Below, piece after piece: positions 45,851-57,527 of a stretch of 64,000 nucleotides of DNA (the first letter of the stretch is position 1; every line of letters begins with the position of its first letter). Under the pieces are notes generated by a model that worked only from the letters and a program-made list of their open reading frames with translations, had not been told where the DNA came from and did not search any database. Source of the DNA: Saturnia japonica (lineage: Eukaryota; Arthropoda; Insecta; Lepidoptera; Saturniidae); NCBI GenBank assembly GCA_033032175.1, contig CM065309.1, positions 21,204,001 through 21,268,000 of the forward strand, read 5' to 3'. The translations under genes and the position numbers were made by a program.

Positions 45851-47771
45851 TCTATTAACGCTCTCTGCCCACATACTTAGTTACTTAGATTAATTATTGA
45901 TCTACGCTACGAGGTGAACTTAATTATTATTAATTTAAACTCAGTTATTTATATTATTATTACAAGATTTAATTTAGCTCGCTATGTACGGTACCTAAGT
46001 TACTCATACGCTATGTACGGGTTAAATCTTGCAAATAAATTTTAAATAATTCAACTTAACCGTTGAAGCTAAAATTTGAAACACTTGGTATTATCATCGA
46101 GTTTAGGTTTCTTGGATGCGTCTCGATAACTACCTACAATCCTTAGGTCGTGATCAGGGTAAAATCTTGTTTGAATTGTTACATATAGCTTATGTGGGCT
46201 GTAATAATTAATTGGACACTATAAAAACATTTTGATTTTAACGTACGTTCTAATGTACTAATGTAAAAAGGTATACATACTTCTTTGGTGTAACAAATCA
46301 AAAATACGTCCAAAAACACCTTCATAAATTTTACCCCGCGTGCAAACAACACGATGAAATTAGCCGTCAATGATTTGTTAGTATTCTGTAAAAATAATTT
46401 GACATTGTGTAAATAACTGTTATTTTAATTTGATTACACTGATGGATACACTTCAAAATGTCGCATCTACTTCAGTCACATGATGCGCGCGCAGCCTACA
46501 ATTTTACCCTCTACTAAACGCGCCAAAAGCAGTAGGTACTGTATAAATATTTGAACTTCTGAGCTAATCTTTGAGGTTACCGACACTGACATCTACTGGC
46601 GGTCGAGAGGATGTATTGTAACACCTCGTCACATCGAAAAATCTTCAAGTTAAAAATAGTCGAGACAACTCGAGCGGAAACCGGACTGTACGGTACGGCA
46701 GGTGAGCCGACCTGGCACCAACCCAACTGACTCACACAGCATACTCAAAGTCGATAACGAGGGCCTGTGAGACGATTGACAATTCACTGCATATTATGTG
46801 TCGGATTTGAAAACAGTGGGCGTGGTTCATACACAATAGGTCTAAATAATAGGTACCTATATGTTTAAATGTTAGCGAATAACAAACTATGGATACAGTT
46901 CAGAGCACCATCGTGCCGTGTCCGCGACTGGACCACTTCTTATCTGTGGAGAGGTCTACGACCTAATTTATACCACGGTTTGTTTGCCACAAGGAACATT
47001 TCTCAAGCATTCAGGTTTCCTCACGATGTTTTCTTTCACCGTCAGAAGATAGTGTTACCAATTCCAATTAGTAGATGTACGCGAATTCCGAAAAATTTGT
47101 TGGTTGGTACATGCCACGAGTCGGTCTTACGGACATTAACTTGATGTTCCGACGGTCTATAAACCACTAGAATATCACGACTGTAGACTTCCAGAGCTCC
47201 TTGAGGAGTTCAGTTGGGGTCTCAAGGTGTGCAACGATCTAGTGATACTTCTGGTATTACAAACGTCCGTGGGGCTACAGCAGCGCTGCTTACGCTTGTT
47301 TATCTTCTTAGTTCAATGAAAAAAAAATCTTTAAGATTTTAAATTTCACCAAACACACCTGTCCGCCATATTCGGTTCGTTAATATCTCCAAGTAAATCA
47401 TCTGACACAAAATAAAATTAAATGTTGGTAAAATGTGATTAATGCCATCAAAACGAACTGTATCTACAGCCCACTCCTGCGCAGTTAGGCGCCTCTCTTG
47501 TATAACAGTGACGTCACCCATTCAGGTTTAACCCACCCACGCCCTTCATTCATAAAACCAATATTCGAAATACTTGAAATTTTATTCGCATTACACAACA
47601 CTTTGGCTTTTTATAACTCAAAATAAATTATTACGCTACTTGTAAAAATATTTGTTTTTTAAGATATATAGGTATGATGTAATTAAATATACATTTTTAG
47701 AAGCTATGTTAAATTAAGTTCAGTGTACACACAGGTTGAATACACATACCGAGGCACTAATTTAATATAAT
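45851..47771. other. No gene; possible repeat 46900-47150
   Basis: The stretch near 46980-47140 (CATTCAGGTTTCCTCACGAT, GTACGCGAATTCCGAAAAAT) is related in reverse to 54530-54720, so it is a dispersed repeat. The frames at 46869 and 47339 are not recognised as proteins. The rest is unassigned. Confidence 0.4.
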
Positions 47772-48028
47772 TACATAACATACGCCTGTATTTCCCGAAG
47801 AGTTAGGCAGAGGTGTACTAATGTACACCCACAGTTCGCCGAGTATGTTTTTAGGTCCTATGTAATAGGGGGCGAGCCTATTGCCATTAATCGGGCACGA
47901 AACCAAACTCCGAGCTGCTATTGAGAATTTCATAGGAAAAACCCAATAACACTTTGCTCGACCTGGCATTCGAACCCAGGACCTTGCTCATAGCAGTCGC
48001 GCTTACGACCACTAGGCTAACGAGGCAG
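47772..48028 (-). repeat. SINE family 2, minus copy
   Basis: Head at the right (CACTAGGCTAACGAGGCAG; reverse B-box GGCATTCGAACCCAGG). Body CCTATGTAATAGGGGGCGAG. The left end is TACGCCTGTATTTCCCGAAG. Confidence 0.85.
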
Positions 48029-48303
48029 TATATGATTAAATGTGTTTTATTGCTTTATTAAAAAGGTATAATCAAAATAAAGGAAAAAGTCTAAAAAATT
48101 CTCATTTTAGGTTTTAACAACATGGTTAAAATATATGTACCTACTTATATTGTACCCAAAAACGCTGATCTACATTATAATGTGGCGACATCTACATAGC
48201 GATACATAGCGACATCTATCGAGCCACATAAGACGCATCCTACTATCCTACATTGCGCTATAGAAATTAACTCAATCGTTGAGTATATATACAAGAACCC
48301 GAC

Positions 48304-48386
48304 TACAACAGTAGGTTCCCAAGTCCGGTGAAGCTGTAAAAGCCGCAGCGGCTTTAGGGCCCCTAAGGCTAACAGTGTAGTCAGTT

Positions 48387-48455
<69 letters not shown>

Positions 48456-48462
48456 CAGTAGG
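48304..48462 (+). mobile_element. Young 5'-truncated LINE tip with 63-A tail and TSD
   Basis: The insert 48316-48450 consists of the last 70 or so bases of the LINE (AAGTCCGGTGAAGCTGTAAA and on, identical over 65 bases to 63936-64000), TCA, and an uninterrupted run of 63 A. A perfect 12-bp duplication, TACAACAGTAGG, flanks it at 48304-48315 and 48451-48462. This defines where the family's 3' end lies: GTCAGTTC(A)n, so the complete LINE at 58-64 kb is only a few bases short of its end. The minus-strand frame with a long Phe run is the complement of the tail. Confidence 0.95.
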
Positions 48463-49384
48463 GCAGCTGCCCGCCAGATATAACAGCCGTCTGGTCGGAG
48501 GATCCTCCCTTTGAAATAGTTCTTCTACAATAATTAAATTATGAATGAATGCCATTTGAACACAATATCACAATCTACAACTCAATCAATTACCTGAAAA
48601 TTTTTTTTTCTGAAATCTGTGTAGTTGCTGATAATCGTAAACTATTCGCACAATCGGTTTATTGTGTCAAGACGAAAACTTATGAGTTACTAATACTTAA
48701 TAAATACTTTAACTAAAATTTTAAAACCAGGATGAATTGACAACAAATGGTATTTAAACAGACTTCCGTATTAAAGTATTATAAATCTACGTCAAATGAA
48801 ACAACCGAAAGCGAATTTAACGGTTTTTCGTATGTATTCAGTTTTTAATTAGGTAGGTATCTACACGTCACGATAAATAAATTCGAGTGGAACGTTCTAT
48901 TTAGATCCGAGTGACATGAATTATTTATATAGAAATTTTATTATTACCGCCACAGATTATAGGGTTTTATTCTACATGAGATTTGAAATTCATTATTTTC
49001 GGATTGATTCTTTAACTTATGCCAAAACACCTCCTTACGTGCAAAATTTCAAGACTGTTAGCTGGAGTACCCTATAGTTTTTTATTTGGCCAGTGAGTTG
49101 AACCTTTAGTATGCAGGGCCGTATCTCTTTATGTACTATGTTAGCCTAGAAACCTTAGTATTCGATATTAATTACAACTTTATACCTCAAGCCGTTTTAG
49201 AGAAAAAGGCTGACAGGCAAACCGAAATAAAACCTTATAATGGCTCCGGTTACTTCATTATGAGATTGGGAACCCTAGAGACAAACATCTTAGCATTCCA
49301 TGGATTTACCATGCGGGTGCTTGGTCCATCGTATGGCAGACAGAGGGAACACGAGCAGCCCCCGGGACTTGCGACCCAGGTGTA
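48463..49384. other. No gene recognised
   Basis: AT-rich to 49080; no supported gene. The 84-codon frame 49131-49385 has no resemblance to a family. Its end runs into the GC-rich 3' part of the LINE relic on the other strand. Confidence 0.35.
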
Positions 49385-49842
49385 GGTTTAGGGGGCCCCC
49401 TTATGATGCACATCAGCGCTCACCTTGACCGCCCCCGATACCCTCCCTGCCAAGCCAGATTTTGTAAGAGCCTGTTAATGCTGCTTTAGATACCCGTTCG
49501 AAAATAGAACTTACTGAAGTTTTCGACAGACCGAGGTCTTTTAGCAAGCTATAGAGAGATTTCGCTGGAATATCTCTCGCTCCCACTTCCACCGCATACA
49601 AGTTAATCCGCATAGCCGTTTTTGGTTAGCTCATTACATAGATCGTAATATTTATTCATTTTTATTGCGTGGTCTTTAGGTATATTAGCTTCCCACGGTA
49701 CAGTAAGGTCTACAAGTATTATACGTTTGATTTCTCGAGAATAAAGAAATATGTCCGGTCTGGATGACGAAACACCCACATCCTCTGGGATTTTATAATG
49801 TCTTTCATATGTGTCCACTAAAATAGTTCAATCCGGTGCAGA
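49385..49842 (-). pseudogene. LINE C-terminal nuclease-like fragment
   Basis: Two overlapping minus-strand frames (49603-49818 then 49413-49613) join by a frameshift near 49605-49615. The first has SSRPDIFLYSREIKRIILVD, followed by LTVPWEANIPKDHA, and the second INLYAVEVGARDIPAKSLYS. The pattern R-P-D, 14 residues, D, then VEVG fits a restriction-like (PD-(D/E)xK-type) module seen at the C-terminus of some non-LTR retrotransposons. The family is not the same as the intact APE-type LINE at 58-64 kb. The 3' side (49385-49412) is GC-rich untranslated sequence. It is a relic. Confidence 0.6.
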
Positions 49843-50460
49843 ACCTAGAAATGAGAAGGTGAATCAATGGTGATAGAATGATGATTTGTAATCTCATATC
49901 AATAATATAATTAAGTATAGTGTATTAGTTTATTAATACTATTTAGTTCGTAAAGAAGCTTGTCTCATGTATCATAAATATGCAGACATCCGAATTAAGA
50001 TTTCCTTAACTATCTATATAAATATCATCGCCTCAACTCGAAAACGATATCAAAACACAACATCACTTTCGCAACCGCCATCTATTCTGGCGACAGACTA
50101 TTAACGATATCCTAAAAACATAGCTTATAAAATTATACCCGTACAATTTTTCGTAACTTTTTACTTTGTGACACTTGGCCAATTTTTACGCTCAGCCGAA
50201 AAGCGATGACCAAACTGTAGATAATAATTTTTCGTTCAGGACCCTCACATCAATATGTTACTCGCCACCCGGAATAATAACGCCGTTGGCCTAATGAAAG
50301 CGATTTATTTTTAGTCTGTGACTTTTGCTGGCGAGTCGTTTTTAAGTTTCTGAGTGGTGGAATACGAGACAACTCAAATATTTGGAAATGTTTTATACGC
50401 ATATCTGTGTATAAGTGTATATATACGATTATATAAGTTTTTTTTTATTGTTATAGGTTT
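49843..50460. other. No gene recognised
   Basis: No supported feature in this AT-rich stretch. Confidence 0.35.
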
Positions 50461-50765
50461 AGCGCTGTGTCCACAGTCTCATCTGATCTTAAGTGACGAT
50501 GTGGCTCAGGATGGTAGCATGCGAAGCCTAGTGAAAGACGCGCTCTCAAGTGTAGCTGCCGGAACACACTAATTGGTGTTTGGCGACAGATTGTCAACGT
50601 GAGGGTGATAGCTCGCCAGGCGCGTATTAGAAAAAGCCCTACCATCATGCTATGATTTCTTTACGATGTTTTCCTTCACCGGGCGCTTTGGCTCATTGCA
50701 GGGATTCGAACTCACGTCGGTCGACGCGAAGTCCGTACACGCTACCAACTGAGCCATCATTGCTT
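50461..50765 (-). repeat. SINE family 1, full copy
   Basis: The clearest copy. In reverse from the right end: AGCAATGATGGCTCAGTTGG (A-box), GAGTTCGAATCCC (B-box), then the body with CGGTGAAGGAAAACATCG, and at the left TAAGATCAGATGAGACTGTG. About 80% alike to 45139-45431 by eye. The frames at 50354, 50451 and 50652 are by-products. Confidence 0.88.
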
Positions 50766-50861
50766 GAGATGAAAATACCATCTGCATTATTGTTTTTGAA
50801 ATGTCGCAGGGTGTTTAAATGTATTCAAATCAACAAATACAATTTACTTATATGCCTGACT

Positions 50862-51580
50862 AGCTGTGTCCCACGGTTTCACCCGTGTTAATTTTATCCT
50901 ACAAACACCGCGCCGCCAACGCACCCGTGTTATTCTATCATAATTGTTCTTCCCGCAAGTACAAATTATTTTAATTTTTCATTATCTCCTAAACTATGAG
51001 TCCAAATAGCAAACTCTAATGGGCAAAATGTAACTTCATATAATTGTCTTTATGATGAAGTAACTTTTGTTCGTAAGGATTAATATGCCATGTCTAAAAA
51101 TAATGCTTATAAATCACTTTTCAATTTTCAACAAATCTTTGACACAAAATACCTTTTTGTGGCTTATGTATAAGAGATAGGCATAATTTTTTTTAGATAT
51201 ACTAAGGACCAATATTACTGTAGTATATTGTATTTCGGTATAATTAACGATTACGCCAGCGCACGCGGTTAAAGCAGTTCGGGAGGGCCTCGACTTCCGA
51301 CTTACGTAACAAAAATCAATATTTAAGGATATCTGAGAGTTGTAGCGTATGAAGTATTTTTAATTTTAGTGAGCACTAGACACACCCCGTGTTAGATATG
51401 ATTTATCAATATAAATTATGAATCCCCGTTACACCCCTTTAAGGGTTGAATTTTTTTTAATCCGTTCTTAGCGGATGCCTACGTCATAATAACTATATGT
51501 CTGCCAAATTTCAGTCCAATCCGTTCTGTGGTTTGAGTTATGTGTTGATAGTACAGTTACTCTGTCACGGTATCTTTTTA
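50862..51580 (+). repeat. Repeat family 4, longer copy
   Basis: CTAGCTGTGTCCCACGGTTT start and block order as in 8279-8800 up to about 51350. It then continues with TTACACCCCTTTAAGGGTTG, TTCTTAGCGGATGCCTACGT, CATAATAACTATATGTCTGC and TTTCAGTCCAATCCGTTCTG, a tail I associate with lepidopteran RTE-like repeats. Confidence 0.7.
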
Positions 51581-52011
51581 CAGCCGTTTTCAATAACATA
51601 TCTAAGGTTACTATCACCGATTAGTACATATTTGTAATTAGTAATACTAATCTTTAACTTAAGACAGATATCGGCTTCCCTCTTTTCTATCTAAGCTATA
51701 GCTTAATACATACGGTACTATACGGTACGGATAGATATTATGTAGATAAAAAAAAACTATGGTTTATAAAAAAAAGTAAAGGCAAAACGTTATATTTGTC
51801 TATCTTTAGTAACTGAAACTACAGATAGAAACGTTATTGAAAACTGTCGTTAGATAGATTTTCATTAGATTTTTTTAGGGAAGTTTAAAAGGGTTACGCT
51901 ACGGCCCTAAAAAGCGGGGTATTAGTAATCAAGCCCGTCTATCAATTTGGGAACCTGTAGGCAAATACGGGAAGGTAACACGAATAAAACCGCGGGCGGG
52001 GCACAGCTAGT
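51581..52011. other. No gene; end with CGGGCGGGGCACAGCTAG
   Basis: Unassigned, closing at 51995-52012 with a GCGGGCGGGGCACAGCTAG phrase that is the reverse of the family 4 start. It may therefore be a reversed partial copy. Confidence 0.4.
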
Positions 52012-52264
52012 CATAATACATACAACCTCGAAGGGTTAGGCAGAGGTGTACCTACTAAATGTACACCCACAGTTCTCCGGGTATCTTTAGGGTTCATGTA
52101 ATAGGGAGCGAGCCTATTGCCGATTAATCGGGCACAACGCCAAACTCCGAGCTGCTACTGATATTTTCATAGAAAACCCCAATAACACCTTACTCGACCT
52201 GGGAATCGAACCGAGGACCTCGAGCATAGAAGTCGCGCTTAAGAGCAATAGGCTAATGAGGCAG
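52012..52264 (-). repeat. SINE family 2, 53 bp before the Ig exon
   Basis: Reverse-oriented SINE 2: CTCGAAGGGTTAGGCAGAGG at left, GCCTATTGCCGATTAATCGG in the body, GGGAATCGAACCGAGGACC (reverse B-box) and AGGCTAATGAGGCAG (head) at right. It ends 53 bp upstream of the acceptor of the exon at 52318. Confidence 0.85.
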
Positions 52265-52317
52265 TTACGTAAGTAATACGTACAACAAATATGAAGTTCA
52301 GTGTTCTCTGTACGCAG

Positions 52318-52486
52318 ATAGTCCAGCTCGTGTGGAGCCAATGCAGTCGGTGGAGACAGCGCGAGGTACCCGGGCGCGGCTCGAGTGCAAGGCCAGCGCC
52401 CGGCCTCCACCTCGCATCACATGGTACAAGGACGGCAGGCCCGTAGCTGATATCGCGTTAAGGAGATTCCGGGTGCAAAATTACAG
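52318..52486 (+). CDS. Ig-like domain exon 1 (host gene, partial)
   Basis: An internal exon bounded by a TACGCAG acceptor (52311-52317) and a GTAATT donor (52487). The reading frame starts at 52320 (intron phase 1 upstream, phase 2 downstream), has no stop, and encodes the first half of an immunoglobulin I-set domain: VETARGTRARLECKASARPP with the first domain Cys, then RITWYKDGRPVA with the core Trp. High GC and unbroken coding contrast with the debris around it. The second Cys is in the exon at 57751. The combination of an Ig domain and an ANIT-like end fits neuregulin/Vein-type ligands or other secreted or cell-surface Ig proteins; I cannot choose. An overlapping minus-strand frame is a shadow. 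Confidence 0.9.
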
Positions 52487-52544
52487 GTAATTATTCATTT
52501 ACATAATGATATTACACTAAAGGTCAGCCAATGATCGAACCACC

Positions 52545-53015
52545 ATCGAAAGTCGACCAGCGACTTTTTAATCATAGACTATTTTCTGTTTGACATTTGC
52601 AGTATGAACCCAAGCAATGAATATCATCTTACAAAAAGTCAAAATCAAAATAATATTTATTCAATTCAGACCCTAAAAAAGCACTTATGAATGTCAAAAC
52701 ACTACTGCCGGTTCGGAAAATATCCCAGACATCGAGAAGAACCGGTAAGAAACTCGATCGGGTTTATCTCTTTTTTTTTGTTAACTGTACATCACTTGCT
52801 GTCACTTTTCATTCAGTGACAGTGTCAATATTTTGGGGGTCTAAGTTCAATGGCACTGTTCGGGTTAGGATTCGGAGTATTAATTAATTCAATTTAATAT
52901 ATTACTAACAGATATTACAGATAAATTTTAGCTTTCTGCACTCCTTCATATACACATGCCACATCTCACAGTCTTCCGTACACGCAATACGCTTAAAAAG
53001 TTTTTGCTTCACGTA
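52545..53015 (+). repeat. Repeat family 5 with a family 3 insertion
   Basis: Family 5 (AGACTATTTTCTGTTTGACA at 52577; CACTTGCTGTCACTTTTCAT; GTCAATATTTTGGGGGTCTA; ACAGTCTTCCGTACACGC) is interrupted at about 52628-52788 by a minus-sense LINE 3'-end copy (family 3: CAGACCCTAAAAAAGCACTT, CGAGAAGAACCGGTAAGAAA, T-run). Comparison with 22785-22935 shows the uninterrupted state. Confidence 0.75.
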
Positions 53016-53149
53016 TTAACAATATTACATGTCACCCAAAATAGTACACAATCGCTACTTAAGACGCGTAACCGCAATCTGCATACAATTTACAACATTT
53101 GACATGGGTATCAAAACAAATCATTATGGCGCAATTTAAAAAAAGTTCT

Positions 53150-53580
53150 CTTCTCCTTCTTGCTTTTCCAAACTAGGCAACTAGTCCTCTTTATTGAATA
53201 CCATTACTGACATTATCAAGTGATTAATTATAGTGTTCTGTAATGATTACAGTTATTCTAACAAAATGGTGGGTCCCTTACTTCTTGTTGTTATTTCTGG
53301 GATGTAGGTGTTTTTGTGGCACACTTTGGAAAGTGTGCACAGGAATTGCATGATTAAATTCCACCCAATAACCTTCGTCGTTCATTATGCGAACGACAAA
53401 GTAGTGGAATTCACTCCCGTCGTCTGTTTTCCCATCCACCTATAACTTGGGAGTCTTCAAGCGAAGAATGAATAAGCATTTAACAGGCAAGCACGATACT
53501 TACATCGTCGGGCTCATCTTTACTTACCACCAGGTAAGACCGAGACGAAGCGCATACCTGTACTGCATTTAAAAAAAGTC
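53150..53580 (+). pseudogene. Repeat piece and LINE ORF2 C-terminal relic (L2)
   Basis: 53150-53285 is related to 39610-39775. From about 53300 the sequence matches, in sense, the family L2 relic at 44520: TGGAATTCACTCCCGTCGTC, then CCATCCACCTATAACTTGGG, coding for YNLGVFKRRMNKHLTGKHDT near 53440-53500. Too short and broken to be active. Confidence 0.75.
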
Positions 53581-54529
53581 GAGTATATGCATGTACACGC
53601 ATTCAGCATAAGATGCGCGAATATGTTGCGCAGAAGGACAACATAACTTCACTTTATTAAACTAGATTTATTTCCTCATCTAATTTACGTACCGCGGGTT
53701 ATATAATATGGAAATTCACTCTTAAGGAGTAAACTACAAAAAGCTATCAAAACGTATTAGTTATTATAGACTTTTATCGTTTTATAAATATTTACTCGCG
53801 AGAATATTCCAGAGTTGTACTTTGTTAAGATAAATAAACAAATAAAACTAGATCGAACGATTAATCAACAGACAAATGTAGGTCCAAGGACAGTTTACAG
53901 TCCGATGCAATAATTGATCAGTAACGATTGATCCGTCGATTGGTTTGACTCGGCTGCGTTGATCTTCATAGTAAACTAGTTCACGTTTCTGTACGGATAG
54001 TTCAGTCGGCTTCTAACAATGAACGTATGGGACTACATGTGGTCCGGTCATTATACTTTTAATAGGGTTGTTAGTAATTGTGAGTTATCGATCGGTACTA
54101 GACATTATTCCAACCTATGTTTATTTTTTTACGCCAAAAGGCGCAAACAGGCAGACGGCATATGGTAAATGGTTACCGTTGTTTATGGACAACTGCAACA
54201 CCCGCATTACATCCATATTGTCAGCGTTCAATCCCTTTTTGAAGAACCCTGATGGGAAGGTACCAGAGAACCTTACTGTAGTTTTGTTTTGGCTAGGTTT
54301 TACAGTGTGAGGATGAGTATCCAGCCAACGGTGAAAGGTGCTAGTTTGGAACGGTGATGAGGGCACCATACCGAAAAGATCTTCAGAGCAGCCTCCATTG
54401 TATGTATCACTTTAAAATCCACCAATCAAAAGAATAGGTATACCTACGTAAATGAACACAATCACCCCGCATTTTTATTTATTGCTTGAACAAAATTAAG
54501 TAGGTTAAGTAGATTTAAGTCGTGCTAGT

Positions 54530-54720
54530 CCGCAGATTCCAACCCCGGCTTGCAACAACGAATTTTTCGGACTTCGCGTACCTTTACTAATTCAAATTGA
54601 TATCACTATCGGTTTACGGTGAAAGAAAACATCGTGAGGCAAACCTGGATGCTTGAGAATTGTACTTGTGTTATCACTGTATGTGGGAAAACTATAGAAA
54701 TGTTGATTTATTTCTTTCTT
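54530..54720 (-). repeat. Dispersed repeat, partner of 46980-47140
   Basis: TTCGGACTTCGCGTACCTTT, then TTTACGGTGAAAGAAAACAT and CGTGAGGCAAACCTGGATGC. The last blocks are the reverse of CATTCAGGTTTCCTCACGAT at 47009. SINE-like; no tRNA head seen. Confidence 0.55.
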
Positions 54721-54794
54721 TCATAATAGCAGGACACGTTACTGAACAATTTATATGATTACTTTTTTATGTATTTTGTTTTTTTGTGTATGTT

Positions 54795-55110
54795 ATCTAT
54801 ATATGAATACGTGAAGCAAAAGCTTTCGGTACCTTTTTAAGCGTATTGCGTGCACGGAAGACTGAGATTAGGCATGGTTAAAGTTTATATGGAGGAGGAG
54901 TACAGAAAGCTAAAATTTACCTATAATATCTGTTACTAATATATTAAATAAAATAAATTAATACTGCGAATTCTAAACTGTCCAGCGCCATTAAACTTAG
55001 ACCTCCCAAAATATTGACATTCGTCATTCAACGAAAAGTGACAGCAAGTGATGTAGATAGCACTCTTTATGAATACTGTAAACGATCAAACAGAAAATAG
55101 TCTAGTACTT
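54795..55110 (-). repeat. Repeat family 5, reversed copy
   Basis: CGTGAAGCAAAAGCTTTCGG, GTGCACGGAAGACTGAGATT, CCCAAAATATTGACATTCG, AGTGACAGCAAGTGATG and CAAACAGAAAATAGTCTAG mirror 52577-53015. With 52545-53015 it makes an inverted pair inside the intron. Confidence 0.7.
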
Positions 55111-55190
55111 ACTTCGGCAGTACATACACTACTAAAAAAATAGTCTATAAGTTTTCCAGTTTCCTCGATTAACTTTATGTTTTTTAATTA

Positions 55191-55592
55191 GGGGGCGTTC
55201 AAGTATTACCTAACGCGATTTGGGGAGAGAGAGGTTTTGTAAAACGTTACGATGCGTTACAAGGGCGGGAGGGGGGTTAGAACAACGCATACCTTAATTT
55301 TTTTTTAAATTTAAATAACAAACTAGGCAATTGAATCATTCCAATATGGCTTCCCTTTTCGTTTATGTTTTCCGGGGAATCCCTCGATTGTATTGTACAT
55401 AATTTTCACTTTGTTCACCCAAGTTGGCAACCCTTTTGTTTTACAGGGAATCCCTCGACTGAAATGATGTAGTCAGTGTTGTTAAAGTGAGTTCACACTG
55501 TAATGTCCTCTAAACAGGCAGATTTGCATTACCATCTTTTCTTGGCCTATAAAAGCTTCAAAAATTGCGTTACGTAATACTTGAATGCACCC
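55191..55592. mobile_element. Harbinger-like MITE
   Basis: 402 bp with terminal inverted repeats of about 31 bp (left GGGGGCGTTCAAGTATTACC; right, reversed, GGGTGCATTCAAGTATTACG), 27 of 31 positions equal by eye. TTA at 55188-55190 is repeated at 55593-55595, matching the 3-bp TWA target duplications of PIF/Harbinger. It holds no transposase gene. Confidence 0.8.
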
Positions 55593-56789
55593 TTAGTCTA
55601 AATTATGTTAAAGCGTGTTTTGTTCTTATGAATAAATCTATTCTTTCTTTCATTTCTTTCCAATATGTCGGTGACTGTCGTAGTGATCAAGCCTGTATCT
55701 TTCTTTGGAAAGAGGCAAGAGCAGGGGGACAATTGTAGGCTGATATAATTATATATATTATGGTTTATCTACATTAACTATATCTTTTCGTGATGTTAAA
55801 TTATTGAAGCCCAAAATGGCAAGACTCTTAAACCTTTCTGCTAATCTTTAGCTGATAGACAGTAACTAATCAGACGTAACAAATTCCCTATCAAACAAGC
55901 AAAATAACTATGGTTTGATTAAGATGTTTTCAATGAAATCTTAGGATCGCAGTAGATTTCGAATGTAAACTGACATGTGACGTCATCGTTACTTCAAAAC
56001 ACATTAAATCGATACTCGATTGCGGAATCATGTAGCACCCCTAAGAACCTACCCGCGCTCAATTAGTCCAACCATATAACAAATACTAATCGCTGGTGCA
56101 GACATACAGGCTGTCATTGACCGGGTTCACTATCATCGAGAATTGCCAGGCGAAAACAACTCCTATCCTAATACATTAGAGACGTCAGAACAACCACTGT
56201 AATGAGAGAATTGTGATAAGTAATTACAATGAAGATGGCAATTTCACAGATCGTTAAACACGCTTCAGTGTTGCTCGTGTAAAATAATTTTTGCAGTTAA
56301 TTTTTTTTTATTAAACCGCTTTAGTATTATTTAATGATAATTAATTACTAAAGTTATTTTCTTTTGTACAATTTAAATTAATGAATGTGCTTTTAGCAAC
56401 CGTACCGAGACATTACATGACATTACTTGGGGATTAGCATCGTAAACGTCTGTCGTCATAATATGAGTTTTTCTTGGGAGTATGTAAATTTTCAAAATGC
56501 CCAACATCTATTTAAATATTAATACCTTAATAAAACTCTTGGCCTTTGGTAATCCTAATTATCATGATTTTAATTAAACACCTTCACTGCTACACTACGA
56601 ATGTAGTCTTCATTTGAAAAGGAGTGAGGTGGTAGCGTGATTTGTCGCGTCTAGAGAATGCAATCCCGAAATCCTGCATTACATTTTGTAGGACTAACTT
56701 CGGTCGAAATTTTGCGGGATTCCGCTGGACTGGCGGGATTATAGAGAAGCGTGGATCATACGTGTTACTCTGCACTCAATTCACCTATA

Positions 56790-56917
56790 ATTCACTAATG
56801 ACTATTATACCAACCATCGCAGAAGCTGAGCGAGCTCTTTCAGCCACTGGCTACCTTATGTGCAATATCAGGAGCCGTTTAGCAGACGACACAATTAATA
56901 CTCTAACTTATTTATGA
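56790..56917 (+). pseudogene. hAT transposase C-terminal remnant
   Basis: About 40 codons in frame up to TGA at 56915: IIPTIAEAERALSATGYLMC, then IRSRLADDTINTLTYL. This fits the hAT dimerisation region (hydrophobic P-T, ER-x-F/L-S, N/S-R-L-x-D-x-T-x-x-L). The upstream part of the same open frame (56642-56789) does not resemble hAT and no other domain is near, so this is a dead fragment. Confidence 0.75.
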
Positions 56918-57527
56918 AGCCATTTCCTTAATATTTATATATCTTTAATTTTCGTATGACGTTTACGAGAAATTCAGGTACTTATGTGTCATGTGCCGTT
57001 ACATGTTTGTGATGTGTACGTGATTATTTCAATTTGTTAGTGATGTTGACGTGACTATATCAAATTGTGATTATAAGTGACTATGTCAATTTATGTTTCT
57101 GATTTTTATGTTGGTATGTCAATTATTAATGTCTAAGTATTAATAAACCATTTAAAATGTACCGCTTATTTAGTTTGGGCTAAAAATTAAAACCATGAAA
57201 ACGAGGTCTATTAGATCTTTATTACGATTAATTTCAGAGGTCCACCCAGATGGATCCGGCAAATACCTGTAATGAAATTATCTTTTGGGATTGAATTCCC
57301 TAGTCGCAACTCGCGCCGAAATTCTTTGCACTGAATTCTACATTGAACTTTTGGTGAAGAAAAAAAAGAGTACTCATTGAAATGATGAAGAGCTTTGTTA
57401 GAATAATAATAAATAACAATAGGACCAACCATTCATCACAAATGGCAGTGATGTCTGAAAAGTGACTCCCTCTTTGTGCATTCACGAAATTATAAAACAG
57501 TTTTATTATGTTAATATTATTCTACGG

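Noticed and set aside
48175..48555. 126-codon minus-strand frame with a long Phe run
   Set aside because: It is the complement of the 63-A tail of the truncated LINE copy.
49131..49385. 84-codon plus-strand frame
   Set aside because: No motif, and it overlaps the untranslated end of the minus-strand LINE relic.
54068..54369. Overlapping frames on both strands (80 and 82 codons)
   Set aside because: Neither resembles a protein, and there are no splice or start signals; probably an old repeat.
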